The notes below the pieces were generated by a model. It was not told the DNA's origin. It did not search any database and saw only the letters and a program-made list of their open reading frames with translations. This document shows, piece by piece, positions 26,077 through 36,096 of a stretch of DNA of 50,217 nt. Position 1 is the first letter of the stretch, and each line of letters starts with the position of its first letter. Position numbers and translations under genes: made by a program. Source of the stretch: Arthrobacter sp. E3 (GTDB lineage Bacteria; Actinomycetota; Actinomycetes; Actinomycetales; Micrococcaceae); the NCBI RefSeq assembly GCF_017353415.1, contig NZ_JAFMPX010000027.1, positions 1 to 50,217 of the forward strand, read 5' to 3'.

Positions 26077-27249
26077 GTGAATAAGCGCGGTGTTGCCATG
26101 ATGTCCTCCGCCCACATGGTCGATGACCTGTACCAGGGTGTGCTGCCAGCCATGCTGCCGTTCTTCGTCTCCGAACGCCACTACAGCTATGCCGCTGTGG
26201 CCGGGCTGACCTTGGCTGCGACCATGCTCTCATCTATTGTGCAACCAGCTTTTGGCGTCTGGACAGACCACAAACCACGGCGTTGGCTGGTGCCTTCCGG
26301 CATGCTGGTAGCTGCGCTTGGCGTGGCCGCGGCCGGCCTGTTTTCCAGTTACGCCGCAACGTGGCTGATGGTGGCCGTCTCCGGGCTGGGCATTGCCGCG
26401 TTCCACCCCTCTGCAGCCAGTGCTGCCCGCCGTGCGGCGGGTGACAGCAACCGCGGCATGAGTATCTTCGCACTGGGCGGTAATGTGGGTTTTGCCCTCG
26501 GCTCCCTGCTGGCGACGCCGGTGCTTCTGGCCTTTGGACTTCGTGGTACTGCCCTGCTGGTACTACCTGCAGTGGTCATGGTGGTGATCCTCATCAAGAA
26601 GATGGGTCCGGTGCTGGATGGTCCGGCGGGTGCGCCCAGATTTTCCTCCATGCCCCAGGGCAAGGACAATTGGCCGGAGTTTTTGAAACTGACATCCGTG
26701 GTGCTGGTCCGCTCCATCGTGTTCTTTGGTTTGAGCTCCTTCCTGGCTCTCTACTTCATCCACAATTTGGGTGCCACGGAGGTGATAGGCGGTGCCGCGC
26801 TGACCATTTTCCTTGCCTCAGGAGCCTGTGGAACACTCCTTGGCGGCTGGCTGGCCGACCGCTTCGGCCCCTTGATTTCCATCCGCTACGGCTTTGCAGT
26901 CTGCATCCCTGCCATGGTTGGGCTGGTCCTGGCGCCGGAGTGGCACATTGCACTGGTTCTTGTGGCGGTGACGGGCATCAGCATCTTCGTACCGTTCAGC
27001 GTTTTTGTCATTCTCGGCCAAAATTACCTGCCCAATAGGATTGGCACGGCGAGCGGGGTGACCGTGGGCCTGGCCGTCACCGTGGGTGGGCTTTTCAACC
27101 CCGTGCTTGGTGCCATTGCAGACGCCACGAGCCTGCACACCATGTTGGTGATGCTGATTGCGCTGCCTGTACTGGCGTTGTTCTTGTCCTTGTTCCTGCG
27201 CGCGCCTGCTGCTTCTCCGCCGTCGATCGCCGTGCCGACGGCCCACTAA
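26077..27249 (+). CDS. MFS exporter, fosmidomycin-resistance-like
   Basis: A 390-residue major facilitator with about twelve membrane segments. The opening SSAHMVDDLYQGVLPAMLPF is typical of the Fsr (fosmidomycin resistance) branch, and the loop GVWTDHKPRRWLVP is the MFS signature between segments 2 and 3. Starts on GTG. The substrate is unknown; members export drugs or metabolites. It is divergent from the pseudouridine synthase and converges on the glycosylase gene, 19 bases away. Confidence 0.85.
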   Translation: MNKRGVAMMSSAHMVDDLYQGVLPAMLPFFVSERHYSYAAVAGLTLAATMLSSIVQPAFGVWTDHKPRRWLVPSGMLVAALGVAAAGLFSSYAATWLMVAVSGLGIAAFHPSAASAARRAAGDSNRGMSIFALGGNVGFALGSLLATPVLLAFGLRGTALLVLPAVVMVVILIKKMGPVLDGPAGAPRFSSMPQGKDNWPEFLKLTSVVLVRSIVFFGLSSFLALYFIHNLGATEVIGGAALTIFLASGACGTLLGGWLADRFGPLISIRYGFAVCIPAMVGLVLAPEWHIALVLVAVTGISIFVPFSVFVILGQNYLPNRIGTASGVTVGLAVTVGGLFNPVLGAIADATSLHTMLVMLIALPVLALFLSLFLRAPAASPPSIAVPTAH

Positions 27250-27268
27250 TACGCCGCTGGCGCAGCGC

Positions 27269-28081
27269 CTAAGATGCGGCTTGGCAGCGAGGACAAAAGT
27301 AGATATCACGAGCGGCCCGAACGGGGAACGCAGGGTCGGCCATGGTGGAGTGCCGGACCAGCGAACCGCAGCGCTTGCACGGTTTCCCGGCAAGACCGTA
27401 AACCCACATGGCCGCATCCCGCCGTGCCGGACCTCCGGTAGTGGAACGAGCGGACCTGTCCTTGTTGGCCTCCAGCAGCCGCTTTGCCAATTCGAGAATC
27501 CGAGGCAGATTCGGCACCTCGCCCACTGGGACAGCAGGATGAACGCCGCCTAGAAAGCACAGTTCGTTGCGGTAGATGTTGCCGATTCCAGCAAGGTTCC
27601 GCTGGTCCAGAAGCGCCAATCCGATCGCGCGCCCAGGATCTGCGAGTAGCCGGCGCTCTGCTTCAGCAGCGTCCCAGTCCGCACCCAGCAAGTCCGGCCC
27701 CAGATGTCCGACGGCGTTGCCCACCAACGCGGAGGGCAGGACTTCCAGCGTTCCCAGGGAGAAGCCAACGGCCGAAACCAGCTGGGTTTGCAGAATGACG
27801 CGTGCAGTGAATGCCGGCCGGCGCCAGCGGGCCTGCTGCCCGGTTCCGGACGCAGGGTAAATGTCCCAGTGGCCTTCCATGGACAGGTGCGAATGAATGA
27901 TGCCCTCACCCACGTGCATGAGCAGGTGCTTGCCGCGAGACTGGACGGCTGTGACGGTTTCTCCACTGAAATCCAGCGTTGCAAATGCAGGCACCCGGAA
28001 GTCGGAAGCAGTCAGTACCTGCCCTTCAAGAACAGCCCGCAAATCCCGGGCCTGCCGCCAGACGGTGTCTCCCTCAGGCAC
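27269..28081 (-). CDS. Fpg/Nei-family DNA glycosylase
   Basis: A 270-residue base-excision repair enzyme that removes oxidised bases and nicks the DNA. The N-terminal catalytic start is MPEGDTVWRQA (Pro2 nucleophile, Glu3), and DQRNLAGIGNIYRNELCFL is the helix-two-turn-helix. A C-terminal zinc finger is formed by CKRCGSLV and YFCPRCQ. The MPEGDTV start and overall pattern fit the Nei/Nei2 (endonuclease VIII) branch better than Fpg. Its start overlaps the end of the Lhr-type helicase gene by 8 bases, a pairing seen in many actinobacteria. Confidence 0.93.
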   Translation of the reverse strand: MPEGDTVWRQARDLRAVLEGQVLTASDFRVPAFATLDFSGETVTAVQSRGKHLLMHVGEGIIHSHLSMEGHWDIYPASGTGQQARWRRPAFTARVILQTQLVSAVGFSLGTLEVLPSALVGNAVGHLGPDLLGADWDAAEAERRLLADPGRAIGLALLDQRNLAGIGNIYRNELCFLGGVHPAVPVGEVPNLPRILELAKRLLEANKDRSARSTTGGPARRDAAMWVYGLAGKPCKRCGSLVRHSTMADPAFPVRAARDIYFCPRCQAAS

Positions 28082-31000
28082 GGATCCGCACTCCCCGCGG
28101 GGAACTGTACGCGCCGGATTCCATTAGCGCCCGGGCCAGCGGTGTCCCCAGCACGTCGGTGCCGTTCACTTTTTCAATGGCCATCTTGTCAATGGCCCCG
28201 CGCTTCACCACACGCACCAGTGCGGCGGCGGCCAAGGCAATCGCTGATTCGTCGTCGCTGAAGCACAGCAGTGTGCGGCCGCCGCGCTCCACATACAGGA
28301 CCAGTGCGCCGTCGACCATCACCACCAGCGCACCGGCCTTCCGCCCCGGCCGGTGCCCGGAATCCAACGGCGGCCACGACAGAGCCGCCCCATAGGGGTT
28401 GGCGGGGTCGGTCGCGGCCAGCGCCAGGGCCTGCGGGGAGCGTGGGTTCAACGTGGCGTCCTCGCTGAACGTGCGCAGCCTGTCCACGGTGGCAGACACG
28501 GCAAATTGAGCCGCACCCAAGTGCTCAATGAAGTAGCCGCGCCGGCACTTGCCGCCTTCTTCGAGCCGGGCCAGGACCTTGTACATGAGCCCAAAGCCGC
28601 CGGGGACCCCAGCATTCATGACGGACCCGCGCGTCACCACCCCGTACCTGTCCAGGAACAGTTCAGCGAGGGCGTGGCTGCGCAACGTGGCAGTGGCTAC
28701 GGCGGCAGCCCCCGCCCTGGCGTCCGCAACAGGCAGCAGACTCCACCGGCCCGCTCCCATCGGCGGAGCCCCGCGCTGCACCCCGGCGACCCGGCCCGGC
28801 AGCCTGCCATACCGCCCGGCACGCGCAGGACGCAGCCGCGACGGGGCAGCTTTTTGCTTGTGCGCCGTGTGCCCACCCGCCAGCAGTGCGCGGACGGGAG
28901 AAAAAGTGTCATTGCTGATCCGCCCGGCCCACAACAAATCCCACAACGCAGCAGTCAGCTCACTGTCGGATGACGCCAGATCGGGGCCCTCGGCCGTCAT
29001 CTCGCGCAGCTGATGAAAGAAGTACGCGCCACCATGTGACAAGGCATTCAAAATGCTCTGTTGGAGCTCCCCGGCGGTGAAATCCGCCGCCGGGTTCAGC
29101 GTCAGCTCCGCGGAGTCGGCCACATGCAGGCTCAGCCAGCCGTCGTTCGAACCCAGCGACCCGGCTCCTGAAAGCAGCACCTCACCGCTGGCCGTGAGCT
29201 CGTCAAGCATGGCCGGGGAATAGTCGGCCACGCGCGCGGCCAGCACCAGTTGCTCCCACGCCGACGCCGGAATGGGCACACCCGCCAACTGGTCCACCAC
29301 GCTGAGCACACCGTCCAAACCACGCAGGGGAGAAGCATTCGACGCCGCCGTGACACGCTGCCACGCGGGCAAGAACCGCCCAAAAGTTCGTGCGTCGACA
29401 GGTTCAACCTCGGCCCGCAACGCCGCCAGTGACCTGCTGCGCAATTGGCGCAGGACCTGAACGTCGCACCATTCGGAACCGCCCGCGGCTGCAGAACTGT
29501 TGGGTAGAAACTCCCCTTCCGCCACACGCCTGTCAGCGGCCAGCCGTGCCAATGCTGAATGCACGACGGCGACCCCCAGCCCCAGCCGTACAGCAGCTTC
29601 CGCGGCGGTGAAAGGGCCGTGGGTGCGGGCATAGCGGCCCACCAGGTCGCCCAGCGGATCCGCCACGGGCTCAATGAAGGCCAGTGGCACGCCCATGGGC
29701 AGCGGGATGCCGAGGGCGTCGCGCAGGCGTGCGGCGTCTTCAACAGCTGCATACCGTGGTTCGCCCGCCATGTTGACGTGCAGCACGCGGCCTGTTGCCA
29801 GAAGCTCGGCCAGGTGTGCGGCCGTCTGCTCCAAGTGCCCGGCGTCGTTCGTGTCCACCACATCACTTGTTTCCAGCGCGGGAACCAACCTGGCAGCAAC
29901 CTCGACCTCGGTGAGCGGACCCAAGAGGCGCAGCAGGTCCGCCACCCCCTCCACGCCGCGGGCGCGGCGGTCGGGAGCCAACCGCTGCAACTGGGCCTCG
30001 GTGGTGGCAATGACTTTCGGGTCGAGGAGTTCTCGCAGCTCGGCGCGGCCCAGCAGCTCGTCAAGCAGGGCTGGGTCCAAGGACAAGGCTGCGGCGCGGC
30101 GCTCTGCCAGCGGGGAGTCGCCCTCGTACATGAAACTGGCCACGTAGCCAAAGAGCAGCGAGCGGGCGAAAGGGGAAGGTTCGTTGGTGGTGGTTTCGAC
30201 AATGCGCAGTTCGCGGCGGTCAATGCTCGCGGCAATGGACTTCAGAGCTGGGAGGTCATAGACGTCCTGCAGGCATTCACGCACCGTTTCGAGCACGATG
30301 GGAAACTTCGGGTACTTCCGTGCCACGTCCAGCAACTGGGCGGAGCGTTGGCGCTGCTGCCACAAGGGGGAACGCTTGCCCGGATTCTGCCGGGGCAGCA
30401 GCAAGGCCCGGGCCGCGCATTCGCGGAAGCGGCTGGCAAACAACGCCGAGCCGCCCACTTCACTGGTGACAATACCGTCAAGTTCATCAGCGTCGAAGAG
30501 GAACAGTTCGGCACCAGGAGGTTCGTCGTCCATAAGGGGCACCCGCAGCACAATGCCGTCGTCGGAGGCCATGGCAGAGCCGTCCAGCCCGTAGCGTTCG
30601 TGCAGACGGGCGGCGACGGCGAGCGCCCACGGTGCATGGACGGGCATGCCGAACGGGCTGTGCAGCACCACCCGCCAGTCACCGAGCTCGTCGTGGAAAC
30701 GTTCCACCATGAGGGTTTTGTCATCCGGGACTTGGGTGGTGGCGGCTTTCTGCTCGTCCAGGTAGCTGAGGAGGTTGTTGGCGGCCCATTCGTCCAGGCC
30801 GGTGGCGGTGCAGCGGGCCAGGGCTTTCTTACGTGGTGCTGCACTGATTTCACGGATGAATGCACCCAATGCCTTGCCCAACTCCACCGGGCGGCCCAAG
30901 GAATCTCCCTTCCAGAATGGGAGTTTCCCGGGCTGGCCGAAGGCGGGGGAGACCAGCACCCTGTCAAAGGTGATGTCTTCAATTTTCCAGCTCGTGGCAC

Positions 31001-32921
31001 CGAGTGCGAAGACGTCACCAACTCGGGATTCGTAGACCATCTCCTCGTCGAGTTCGCCCACGCGCCGCCCACCCTTGGCGGCCTTTCCGGCTCCTGACTC
31101 TTCGGAGCCAACGATGAAAACGCCAAAGAGCCCGCGGTCCGGAATGGTCCCGCCGGACGTGACGGCGAGCCGTTGCGCTCCGGGGCGTCCTGTGATGGTG
31201 CCGGCGGTTCTGTCCCAAATGATGCGGGGGCGCAGTTCGGCGAACTCGTCAGAGGGGTAGCGGCCGGCCAGCAAATCCAAGGTGGCCTCGAACGCGGAGC
31301 GTGGCAGCGCCAGAAACGGTGCGCTGCGCCGCACTGTTTCAAACCACACATCAACATCCAATGGCTCCAATGCCGTGGCAGCCACTGTCTGCTGGGCCAG
31401 GATGTCCAGCGGGTTGGCCGGGATGGACAGTGGTTCAATCTGACCTGCGAGCATCCGTTCCACCGTGACGGCCGAATGAAGCAAATCTGCACGGTGCTTG
31501 GGGAACAGGATTCCCTCTGAAATTTCCCCGACTTGGTGCCCGGCGCGACCCACCCGCTGCAGCCCGCTGGCCACCGACGGCGGGGACTCCACCTGGATCA
31601 CCAAATCGACGGCCCCCATGTCGATGCCCAACTCCAAGCTGGACGTGGCCACCACAGCACGCAGCCGCCCGGACTTCAGATCGTCCTCAATCAGCGCGCG
31701 CTGTTCCTTGGACACGGAGCCGTGGTGCGCCTTCGCCAGCACATTTGCGGCCCCGGACACCGAACCAGCCTGCGCCATCATCTCCGCAGGCAGCCTGGCG
31801 GGGGTCGTGGGACGAGGGGGCGTCGTGGGAGTCGGGACGTTGAGGGACAGCTTGCTGGGGGACCGGGTATTGGTGCGCCACCCAGTGTCGGAGGTGGCGC
31901 CGTCGTGCGTGTCATCACGTTCCTGCGTGGCGGAAGCATCCTCGAGTGCAGCCAGCTCCAGGCGCTCCGCATAGATTTCATTGAGTCGTCCGGTGAGCCG
32001 CTCGGCCAGGCGGCGGGAGTTGGCGAAGATGATGGTGGATTTTTTGGCCAGCACCGCGTCAACGATCTTCTCTTCCACATGCGGCCAGATGGACGTGTTC
32101 GGCTGGAGCGCCGATGACGGGGCGGCGTTTGGGTCGGCATTGTGGGCGGAGGCCAGGGCGGGTAGCTCTGTCATGTCGGCAACGGGAACGGTGACGCTCA
32201 GGTTCCAGTTTTTGGCGCTGGGCGGGGCCACGATGGTCACTGGCGCATTGCCGCCAAGGAAGCGTGCCACCGTGGAATGCGGCTCCACCGTAGCTGAGAG
32301 ACCGATCCGCTGGGCAGGGGTTTCCAACAGGACGTCCAGACGCTCAAGGGAAAGCGCCAAATGGGCACCGCGCTTGGACCCTGCAACCGCGTGCACCTCA
32401 TCGATGATGATCGTGTGGACGTCCGTGAGGGTTTCGCGGGCTTTGGAAGTCAGCATCAAATACAGCGACTCCGGAGTGGTGATGAGAATATCCGGAGGGT
32501 GGCTGAGCATGCGCCGGCGTTCAGCGGCGGGGGTGTCGCCGGAGCGCACACCGACGCTGACCTGCGGGGCTTCCAGACCAAGCCGGCTGGCGGTCTGCGT
32601 GATCCCTATCAGCGGTGCGCGCAGATTGCGTTCCACGTCGACGCCGAGCGCCTTCAACGGCGAAATGTACAAGACACGGGTGCCTTGTTTCGTGGGGGAG
32701 GGTGGGTCGGCCCTGGCGATCAGCCCGTCCAAGGCCCAGAGAAACGCTGCGAGCGTCTTACCGGAACCTGTGGGTGCCACGACCAGCGAGTGTGCACCTC
32801 CGGCAATGGCGGCCCACGCGCCTGACTGGGCTGGGGTGGGGGAGCCAAAGGCGCCAAGAAACCATTCGCGCGTTGGAGCTGCGAACTCGTTCATGGCGGT
32901 GGTGGACGTGGTTTCCTGCAC
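28074..32921 (-). CDS. lhr: Lhr-type ATP-dependent helicase
   Basis: A 1615-residue superfamily 2 helicase, full length for bacterial Lhr. Walker A is at residues 49-56 (APTGSGKT), the DEVH box at 174-177, LSATVEP is motif III, and VGRAGHQVGEISEG is motif VI. It continues with the winged-helix and Lhr core domain, then a long C-terminal part. A region of about 120 residues after LAERLTGRLNEI, rich in T, P and S, is an insert in the second helicase domain. Starts on GTG with GGAG three bases before; ATG at 32894 is an alternative. Lhr acts in DNA repair, and the coupled glycosylase gene supports this. Confidence 0.95.
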   Translation of the reverse strand: MQETTSTTAMNEFAAPTREWFLGAFGSPTPAQSGAWAAIAGGAHSLVVAPTGSGKTLAAFLWALDGLIARADPPSPTKQGTRVLYISPLKALGVDVERNLRAPLIGITQTASRLGLEAPQVSVGVRSGDTPAAERRRMLSHPPDILITTPESLYLMLTSKARETLTDVHTIIIDEVHAVAGSKRGAHLALSLERLDVLLETPAQRIGLSATVEPHSTVARFLGGNAPVTIVAPPSAKNWNLSVTVPVADMTELPALASAHNADPNAAPSSALQPNTSIWPHVEEKIVDAVLAKKSTIIFANSRRLAERLTGRLNEIYAERLELAALEDASATQERDDTHDGATSDTGWRTNTRSPSKLSLNVPTPTTPPRPTTPARLPAEMMAQAGSVSGAANVLAKAHHGSVSKEQRALIEDDLKSGRLRAVVATSSLELGIDMGAVDLVIQVESPPSVASGLQRVGRAGHQVGEISEGILFPKHRADLLHSAVTVERMLAGQIEPLSIPANPLDILAQQTVAATALEPLDVDVWFETVRRSAPFLALPRSAFEATLDLLAGRYPSDEFAELRPRIIWDRTAGTITGRPGAQRLAVTSGGTIPDRGLFGVFIVGSEESGAGKAAKGGRRVGELDEEMVYESRVGDVFALGATSWKIEDITFDRVLVSPAFGQPGKLPFWKGDSLGRPVELGKALGAFIREISAAPRKKALARCTATGLDEWAANNLLSYLDEQKAATTQVPDDKTLMVERFHDELGDWRVVLHSPFGMPVHAPWALAVAARLHERYGLDGSAMASDDGIVLRVPLMDDEPPGAELFLFDADELDGIVTSEVGGSALFASRFRECAARALLLPRQNPGKRSPLWQQRQRSAQLLDVARKYPKFPIVLETVRECLQDVYDLPALKSIAASIDRRELRIVETTTNEPSPFARSLLFGYVASFMYEGDSPLAERRAAALSLDPALLDELLGRAELRELLDPKVIATTEAQLQRLAPDRRARGVEGVADLLRLLGPLTEVEVAARLVPALETSDVVDTNDAGHLEQTAAHLAELLATGRVLHVNMAGEPRYAAVEDAARLRDALGIPLPMGVPLAFIEPVADPLGDLVGRYARTHGPFTAAEAAVRLGLGVAVVHSALARLAADRRVAEGEFLPNSSAAAGGSEWCDVQVLRQLRSRSLAALRAEVEPVDARTFGRFLPAWQRVTAASNASPLRGLDGVLSVVDQLAGVPIPASAWEQLVLAARVADYSPAMLDELTASGEVLLSGAGSLGSNDGWLSLHVADSAELTLNPAADFTAGELQQSILNALSHGGAYFFHQLREMTAEGPDLASSDSELTAALWDLLWAGRISNDTFSPVRALLAGGHTAHKQKAAPSRLRPARAGRYGRLPGRVAGVQRGAPPMGAGRWSLLPVADARAGAAAVATATLRSHALAELFLDRYGVVTRGSVMNAGVPGGFGLMYKVLARLEEGGKCRRGYFIEHLGAAQFAVSATVDRLRTFSEDATLNPRSPQALALAATDPANPYGAALSWPPLDSGHRPGRKAGALVVMVDGALVLYVERGGRTLLCFSDDESAIALAAAALVRVVKRGAIDKMAIEKVNGTDVLGTPLARALMESGAYSSPRGVRIRA

Positions 32922-33104
32922 GGCTCCATCATGCCGTATGGCACCGACATTGTGGCACTGCCCACGGAAGAAATGTGGTGGACGGAGTCATAGACCGAAA
33001 GAATATGCAGGTGCGGTCCGCGAGTGTCGGTGACTGGCGGTAATCTTGCTGTAGGAGTGGCAATGGATGCCGTTGCTGGTCCGTTGCAATAGTCTTGCCC
33101 GGCG

Positions 33105-33737
33105 ATGCCTCCAACACCTGGAATGGCAAGGACGGCAAGCGCAGTGCGGACTCGACATGTGGGAAACAATTGGTTTCCCTTGCTTTGCTTGTCGCTACTT
33201 TTTTTGTTCTCCGGAGCCATCAGCATGATGGCCGAACGCGGCAACGGCGTGGATGCGCCCTTCTTCGTGGCGGGCTCCCTGCTGGCCGGTGCGTTGAGCG
33301 CCCTCTGGCTGTGGCGGAACCCTTCATGGTTCTTGGCCCCGCGAAACCACTACTTGTACTTGGCTGGCGGGACCGTTGCCGGCATTATTCTCAGTGCGCT
33401 GATACCTTTCCTGCACGGGGCTGGGCCATGGCTTGTGCTGGGTGCTGGACTAGTTGTGTACGGCTGCTTTGAACGGCTGCGGCTGCTAATCACCGCGGGT
33501 GGCGCCGTGGCCTTCATGGGACTGCTGGCCATGCTCATCCATGCAGATGTGTGGGGTGGGGCGCTGCACCTGCTGACCACCGGAGTACTGGCCTTTGCCG
33601 CCAACAAGCTTCACGTGTTGCGCCACGGCAGGCGCCGGGAATCTTTGGATAGCGCGCCCGACTTCATCGGCTCCTTTGAAGAGTTCGACGAGGAAGAGCC
33701 AGTTCAGTTCCTCACCTTGCCCAGAGTCAGACGCTAG
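33105..33737 (+). CDS. Hypothetical multi-pass membrane protein
   Basis: A 210-residue protein with about five hydrophobic segments (roughly residues 23-45, 52-68, 80-100, 105-122 and 128-165) and a soluble acidic tail of about 40 residues (IGSFEEFDEEEPVQFLTLP). I do not recognise a family. The gene is divergent from lhr across a 183-base gap and its stop overlaps the convergent DUF4232 gene by four bases. Confidence 0.7.
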   Translation: MPPTPGMARTASAVRTRHVGNNWFPLLCLSLLFLFSGAISMMAERGNGVDAPFFVAGSLLAGALSALWLWRNPSWFLAPRNHYLYLAGGTVAGIILSALIPFLHGAGPWLVLGAGLVVYGCFERLRLLITAGGAVAFMGLLAMLIHADVWGGALHLLTTGVLAFAANKLHVLRHGRRRESLDSAPDFIGSFEEFDEEEPVQFLTLPRVRR

Positions 33738-34471
33738 GGCTGGAACGCGCCAATGGTCAGTAACTTGACGTCTGGATTGCTGCACGCGATCAGCGGGTGG
33801 GGGATTTCCAAGCTGTCGTAGGCGCTGGGCGGATACACCAGAACTGAATTTGCCTGAACTCGCAGGCAGCCCGCCTGATAGTTGTCCGCTTGCGTGTAGC
33901 GCAGAACCGCGGTTGCACTCTGCCCAGGGGCCAAAGTGATGGGCCCGGAGGACGGTGCCAAGGGGTCGCGTTCCGCCGGAGCGCCGATGGGCGTGTTGGT
34001 GCCCGCCAGTACCATGGAGACTCCTGGGTAACCGTCCAAGATGCAGTTGGTGCTGGAGCTGTTGGAAAGAATCAGCTTCATGTAAATGTGGCCAGCCGTG
34101 CCGCCGCCCGTATCATCCAGGATGCCCGTCAACGACGCTGCCGTGCACAGTGCTACTGCTGGGTTTGCCGGGGCGCTGCTGGCAGAGGCGGGGGCGGTGC
34201 TTGCCGGGGACGACGCCGGTGCCTCAGCTGACGCCGATGCCGCCGTTGCGCTCGCAGTTGCACTCGCCATTGCGCTAGCAGCTGCACTCGCCGGTGCGCT
34301 CGCAGTTGCATCAGCGGTATCGCTTGCGCTGGTCTGTGGTGTGGTGGCCCCGTTGGAGGAGTTTCCCGGGCCGCAGGAAGCCAAGGAGGCACCAAGCCCA
34401 AGCACGGCTACCAGGGCAAACAGCCTCTTAGAAGAGCTTCGCTTGGCAAGGTCCAGCGGCGATGTAGTCAT
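33734..34471 (-). CDS. DUF4232 domain lipoprotein
   Basis: A 245-residue exported lipoprotein. Start at 34471 gives a clean signal peptide with lipobox LASC (Cys33); the upstream 17 codons are rejected. Residues about 37-105 are a low-complexity linker almost purely of Ala, Ser and Thr with some Pro. The C-terminal 140 residues form the DUF4232 domain, with paired cysteines in VALCTAASLTG, TNCILDGYPGVS and AGCLRVQ. DUF4232 proteins are exported actinobacterial proteins without a known role. The gene lies downstream of the YcnI-type gene, with a 177-base gap. Confidence 0.82.
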   Translation of the reverse strand: MTTSPLDLAKRSSSKRLFALVAVLGLGASLASCGPGNSSNGATTPQTSASDTADATASAPASAAASAMASATASATAASASAEAPASSPASTAPASASSAPANPAVALCTAASLTGILDDTGGGTAGHIYMKLILSNSSSTNCILDGYPGVSMVLAGTNTPIGAPAERDPLAPSSGPITLAPGQSATAVLRYTQADNYQAGCLRVQANSVLVYPPSAYDSLEIPHPLIACSNPDVKLLTIGAFQP

Positions 34472-34648
34472 GGCACCACTTTTCCGCTCCTCGTTTCCAG
34501 AGTCAACTGGTCCTGCAGCCAAAAGTGAAACAGAAACCGGACGTGCACAACCGCACCTTCCCTGTACATGCGTGGATTCCCGGCTTGAACGCGGTTACTA
34601 AACCACGAACAAGCCGGAAAGCCACGTTTGTGCAACGATTCAGCGTTG

Positions 34649-35356
34649 TTACGCCTTGCGGCCGGTGCGCAGGAACGCCAAGCCACCCAAGATCAGCCCT
34701 GCCAGCCCGGCGCCCAGACCCACCCAGGCAGCCCAGGCAGTGCCGCCGTCGCCCGTGGTATGTGCGGCAGCCTCGGTGGAGGTAGTGGCATCATGACCGC
34801 CGTGCCCGTCGCCGGCCACCGCCGCGGTGACAACGAATGAAGGCGCGGGCGCGTCCACGGAGTCGTGGTCGGCGCCGGCTGCGGGGATTTCCTTCCAGTC
34901 GGTCTGCCCCACTTCACACTTCTGCAGCGTGGGGAAGTTCAGGGTGGTCCCGGCGGCCTCAGGCAGTTGCACCGACAAGGTGAAGGTGTCGCGCTCGTGG
35001 TCGATCAGCGGGGTTTTGGCCGTATACGTGATGGAGGAGACGCGTTCGCTGATCTTGCTGCCGTTGGCCAGGGTGCGTGGGGTGTCCAGCTTCTGCGTGG
35101 CCTTGCTGATGGTCCAGTTCGGGTTGACGGTGGGCGTGGCGTCGTTCAGCTCGTCGGGCAACGTGATGGTCACGGCCGTGGTGGGTGAGCCGTCGCAGCC
35201 GTGGCCTACGGAAAAGGTGACAAGCGAGTAGGCGCCGGCTCCGGTTTCAGTGGGGGTGGCGCTGACATGGGCGGATGCGGCACCGAGGCCAAGCATCATC
35301 AATCCGGCGGTGGCGCCGATGGCGGCGGTGGACTTGAGGGTACGGGAAAAACGCAT
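34649..35356 (-). CDS. YcnI-family (DUF1775) copper-binding protein
   Basis: A 235-residue cell-surface protein. The signal peptide ends ASA-H, so the mature protein would begin at His30, the residue that binds copper in the mono-histidine brace of YcnI; Glu37 follows at the expected spacing. The DUF1775 domain continues through TVNPNWTISKATQKL and LNFPTLQKCEVGQTDWKEIP. A proline/alanine/threonine linker leads to one membrane segment (GLGAGLAGLILGGLAFL) and a short basic end, anchoring it outside the membrane. Start 35356 is chosen because AAAGG precedes it and the signal peptide begins there. CopC/CopD genes, usually next to ycnI, are absent; a His/Met-rich membrane protein is upstream instead. 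Confidence 0.88.
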   Translation of the reverse strand: MRFSRTLKSTAAIGATAGLMMLGLGAASAHVSATPTETGAGAYSLVTFSVGHGCDGSPTTAVTITLPDELNDATPTVNPNWTISKATQKLDTPRTLANGSKISERVSSITYTAKTPLIDHERDTFTLSVQLPEAAGTTLNFPTLQKCEVGQTDWKEIPAAGADHDSVDAPAPSFVVTAAVAGDGHGGHDATTSTEAAAHTTGDGGTAWAAWVGLGAGLAGLILGGLAFLRTGRKA

Positions 35357-35420
35357 GGGTGGAACCTTTCGAAAGGGCAAGAATGCAGGGAGGGGCACCC
35401 TGCGATGATTTCGAAGGGCG

Positions 35421-36068
35421 CTAAGCGGGGACGACTGCCGAGAGGGGAGGCCCGCGGCGGGTGTCGGGGCGTTGATTGCGCCACGGTATGCAGGGCAGGG
35501 GGTGCGAAATAATACCGGGCCGCGGACTGTGTGTTGCTGGGAGGAGAACCGCGGCGGCACGTTCGTATAGGGGCCGCAGCCAGCCGGCGAGAGACCAGAG
35601 GGCATTTTCACCATAGGCCAACAGACCGGCGGCAACCAGGGTGGCGGCAATGTGTGCAACCAGCATCCATCCGGACATGTGCGCTGCATGGCCGAGAACT
35701 GCCATGCCGGGAGCGCCCGCCATGCTGGCAGCGGACATCACGGCAGAGGCGTGGGCTTCAGCGGACATTACATGCTGGTCGAGGACCTCGGTGCCCGGAG
35801 CTGCAATGGGTGCGATGCCGTGTGAGAGCGTTTCAAATCCTTGGTGCAGAACAAGCTGGCTGCTGGCCAACAAGGCGACCATGACAGCCGGTGTCAGCCG
35901 AAACTTGGTGGCAATACTGGAGCACAGGATGTGCAGGGCAAGGATGGCCGCCATGATGGCCGGAGCAGGGAGGGCACCACCACCCAACAAGTGTGCGCCG
36001 GAAGCCAGGCCCAGAATCGTGGCGCCAACCAAAATAGTTCGGAGCAGCCTGAAAGGAGAGAACGGCAC
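35421..36068 (-). CDS. His/Met-rich membrane protein next to ycnI
   Basis: A 215-residue protein with about four hydrophobic segments. The middle region, residues 75-130, is rich in histidine and methionine (HQGFETLSHG, DQHVMSAEAHASAV, MAVLGHAAHMSGWM), a composition often linked with copper handling. The C-terminus is a proline- and arginine-rich tail. I do not recognise a named family. It sits 64 bases upstream of the YcnI-type gene and 28 bases downstream of a sensor kinase gene, all on one strand. A role in copper uptake or sensing together with YcnI is inferred from these neighbours. Confidence 0.65.
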   Translation of the reverse strand: MPFSPFRLLRTILVGATILGLASGAHLLGGGALPAPAIMAAILALHILCSSIATKFRLTPAVMVALLASSQLVLHQGFETLSHGIAPIAAPGTEVLDQHVMSAEAHASAVMSAASMAGAPGMAVLGHAAHMSGWMLVAHIAATLVAAGLLAYGENALWSLAGWLRPLYERAAAVLLPATHSPRPGIISHPLPCIPWRNQRPDTRRGPPLSAVVPA

Positions 36069-36096
36069 TCTGCTCCCTTCGACGTAGCCAACCTCG

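Noticed and set aside
29559-31097. Plus-strand frame of 512 residues
   Set aside because: It lies antisense inside the Lhr-type helicase gene, whose motifs are complete; low-complexity composition and no ribosome binding site.
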